Source of the DNA: an uncultured Ruminococcus sp.
Lineage (GTDB): Bacteria > Bacillota > Clostridia > Oscillospirales > Ruminococcaceae
Length of the DNA: 7,870 nt
Direction: 5' to 3'
Assembly (NCBI GenBank): GCA_945867875.1
Contig: CAMBJF010000106.1
Coordinates: 1-7,870, forward strand
Of this stretch, positions 6,788 through 7,870 are shown in pieces; position 1 is the first letter of the stretch; each line of letters begins with the position of its first letter. The notes under the pieces are model-generated. The model made no database searches. It saw nothing but the letters and a program-made list of their open reading frames with translations, and was not told the DNA's origin. Both the position numbers and the translations under genes were made by a program.

Positions 6788-6876
6788 GGCAGGGCAGGCT
6801 GAGCCTGCACCCAGTCGTTCTGAAATTTGTTTGGACGTCAAATTGGCGGCTCGGTAACGGTGCAAAAATATATATT

Positions 6877-6911
6877 CGGCTGATGATTTGTTTTCATCAG
6901 CCGTTTTTTTT
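6877..6911 (+). terminator. Rho-independent terminator after typA
   Basis: A perfect 10-bp stem (CGGCTGATGA 6877-6886 with TCATCAGCCG 6894-6903) has a 7-base loop and is followed by eight Ts. It lies 89 bases after the typA stop codon and just before the promoter of the next gene, so it separates the two transcripts. Confidence 0.93.
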
Positions 6912-6923
6912 ATACAAAACCTC

Positions 6924-6952
6924 TTGCAATTCATAGCATATCGGTGTATTAT
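6924..6952 (+). promoter_or_regulatory. Sigma-A promoter of the TtcA-like gene
   Basis: TTGCAA (6924-6929), a 17-base spacer and TATTAT (6947-6952) form the best pair. A perfect TATAAT overlaps at 6950-6955 but would need a 20-base spacer. Transcription should start near 6959, within a few bases of the leader hairpin. The promoter lies immediately after the typA terminator. Confidence 0.65.
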
Positions 6953-6962
6953 AATATATATG

Positions 6963-6992
6963 TGCGCATAACGCTTTTGGCGGCGTTGCGCA
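6963..6992 (+). promoter_or_regulatory. Strong leader hairpin of the TtcA-like gene
   Basis: The arms TGCGC-AT-AACGC (6963-6974) and GCGTTGCGCA (6983-6992) form ten pairs with a two-base bulge and an 8-base loop. The hairpin would sit at the very 5' end of the mRNA. No T-tract follows, so it is not a terminator. It may stabilise the transcript or be a regulatory structure, and no known riboswitch is recognisable. Confidence 0.55.
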
Positions 6993-7007
6993 GATAAAAT
7001 CTATCAT

Positions 7008-7012
7008 TGGAG
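7008..7012 (+). promoter_or_regulatory. Ribosome binding site fixing the TtcA-like start
   Basis: TGGAG lies eight bases before the ATG at 7021. An in-frame GTG at 7012 overlaps this site and has nothing suitable upstream. The ATG is therefore preferred, and three residues are dropped from the longest reading frame. Confidence 0.7.
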
Positions 7013-7020
7013 TGGAGATT

Positions 7021-7788
7021 ATGCAGAGCGTTCAGAGAATGCTGGGATATATGCGGAAGGCTATACAGGAATTTGATATGATACAGGACGGCGACCACAT
7101 TGCCGTTGGAGTATCGGGCGGCAAGGACAGTATGGTGCTGCTTATGGGTCTTACAGAGCTGCGCCGTTTCATCGGCATCGACTACAAGCTTACCGCTATC
7201 ACCATTGACCCCCTTTTCGACGGCGAAAGAACGGATTATTCCCCCGTTGCGGAGCTGTGCGCCAAGGGCGGCGTTGATTTCAAGCTCATTGAGACGGACA
7301 TTGCCCGAATCGTTTTTGACATAAAAAAAGACCCCAACCCTTGCAGTCTGTGTGCAAAGCTGAGACGTGGCGCACTCCACACGGCTACTAAGGAGCTGGG
7401 CTGCAACAAGCTTGCTCTGGGTCATAATTATGATGACGCTGTTGAAACATTTATGATGAACCTGTTCAACGAGGGACGCATCGGCTGTTTTGCCCCTGTG
7501 AGCTATATGTCAAAGCGTGATCTTACGGTCATAAGGCCAATGGTGCTGGCTCCCGAAAGAGACGTCCTCCGCTGTGCCGAGGGTGCAGAGCTTACTGTTG
7601 TGAAGAGCAAATGTCCCGAAGCGGGTCATACATACCGTCAGGTCACAAAGGATATGCTTAAGGAGCTTGAAAAGACCAACCGTGGCGTTACCGCCCGCAT
7701 TTTCGGAGCTATGCGCAGAGCCAAGGTGGACGGCTGGGCAGGCAAGGAGTTTGAGAATTATGTCTGCAAGACTTCGGTGAGAAGCTGA
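7021..7788 (+). CDS. TtcA-like PP-loop tRNA thiolation enzyme
   Basis: A 255-residue cytoplasmic ATP-pyrophosphatase of the TtcA/TilS superfamily. TtcA proteins use ATP and an iron-sulfur cluster to convert cytidine 32 of some tRNAs to 2-thiocytidine. Seen here: the PP-loop S32-G-G-K-D-S37 that binds ATP; C108-S-L-C111 and C198 (KCPEAG), matching the three cysteines that hold the [4Fe-4S] cluster in TtcA; and LGHNYDDAVET (133-143), a family motif near the active site. It is shorter than E. coli TtcA (about 311 residues), as is usual for clostridial relatives. It has its own promoter and leader hairpin, and no terminator is visible in the 82 bases left after it. Membership of the three-cysteine PP-loop group is secure. 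The exact tRNA base and tRNA set are inferred, so I give no gene symbol. Confidence 0.88.
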   Translation: MQSVQRMLGYMRKAIQEFDMIQDGDHIAVGVSGGKDSMVLLMGLTELRRFIGIDYKLTAITIDPLFDGERTDYSPVAELCAKGGVDFKLIETDIARIVFDIKKDPNPCSLCAKLRRGALHTATKELGCNKLALGHNYDDAVETFMMNLFNEGRIGCFAPVSYMSKRDLTVIRPMVLAPERDVLRCAEGAELTVVKSKCPEAGHTYRQVTKDMLKELEKTNRGVTARIFGAMRRAKVDGWAGKEFENYVCKTSVRS

Positions 7789-7818
7789 ATAGAAATAAAA
7801 GCGGAGACTTGTCATAAA

Positions 7819-7827
7819 TGATATAAT
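7819..7827 (+). promoter_or_regulatory. Candidate extended -10 promoter at the right edge
   Basis: TGATATAAT (7819-7827) is a perfect extended -10 element. No good -35 lies 17 bases upstream: TTGTCA at 7809-7814 is only seven bases away and cannot serve. It would start transcription near 7834, into the inverted repeat at the window edge, for a gene beyond the window. Confidence 0.4.
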
Positions 7828-7836
7828 CCCCTTAGA

Positions 7837-7870
7837 GTAGACACTCGAAAAAACAAAAATTCGAGACTAC
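7837..7870. repeat. Inverted repeat running to the window edge
   Basis: GTAG-ACA-CTCGAA (7837-7849) is mirrored by TTCGAG-A-CTAC (7860-7870) around a 10-base A-rich loop. The 6-bp inner and 4-bp outer stems are separated by unequal gaps of three and one bases. No T-tract is visible. The repeat may continue past the edge. It could be a leader stem, an operator, or an end of a mobile element, and I cannot decide between these from the window. Confidence 0.45.

Noticed and set aside
6950..6955. Perfect TATAAT as the -10 of the TtcA-like gene
   Set aside because: It would need a 20-base spacer from TTGCAA. The overlapping TATTAT gives 17, though the perfect box could still contribute.
6963..6992. 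Leader hairpin as a terminator or attenuator
   Set aside because: No T-tract follows and I found no alternative antiterminator arm, so only a structural role can be proposed.

Overview
The window looks like chromosomal DNA from a low-to-mid GC, spore-forming anaerobic Firmicute, probably a Ruminococcus-like member of the Oscillospiraceae (Clostridia). The reasons are a clear spoIIP sporulation gene, strong purine-rich ribosome binding sites, Rho-independent terminators with U-tracts, sigma-A and sigma-E type promoters, and tRNA genes with encoded CCA. The genus is an inference from overall character, not from a marker gene.

Layout from left to right. A methyl-accepting chemotaxis receptor with a double-Cache sensor (61-2061, +) ends at a compact terminator. 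That terminator abuts the ribosome binding site of a GNAT-type acetyltransferase (2113-2889, +). A strong hairpin at 2884-2916 separates this gene from a convergent two-gene unit on the minus strand: spoIIP (4428-3142), followed by a small single-pass membrane protein (3127-2924) that appears translationally coupled to it. A good match to a mother-cell sigma-E promoter lies in the right place upstream of spoIIP.

Divergent from spoIIP, a near-consensus sigma-A promoter with an extended -10 drives a tRNA-Thr(TGT) and tRNA-Tyr(GTA) pair, closed by a terminator at 4810-4840. Next come the translational GTPase gene typA/bipA (4967-6787, +) with its own terminator (6877-6911), and a TtcA-like PP-loop tRNA thiolation enzyme (7021-7788, +). 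The latter has its own promoter and a strong hairpin near the 5' end of its leader. The last 80 bases hold an extended -10 element and an inverted repeat cut by the window edge, possibly the start of a mobile element or another gene.

Functionally the right half has a translation theme (tRNAs, ribosome-associated GTPase, tRNA modification), the middle is a sporulation (engulfment) unit, and the left half is sensory and accessory. Most units have their own promoter or terminator, so this is a run of short independent transcripts rather than one operon. I see no CRISPR array, complete insertion sequence, prophage or obviously new multi-gene system. The less ordinary points are the small gene coupled to spoIIP, a nine-base homopolymer inside spoIIP, the sigma-E promoter, the ttcA leader hairpin and the terminator-adjacent start of the acetyltransferase gene.
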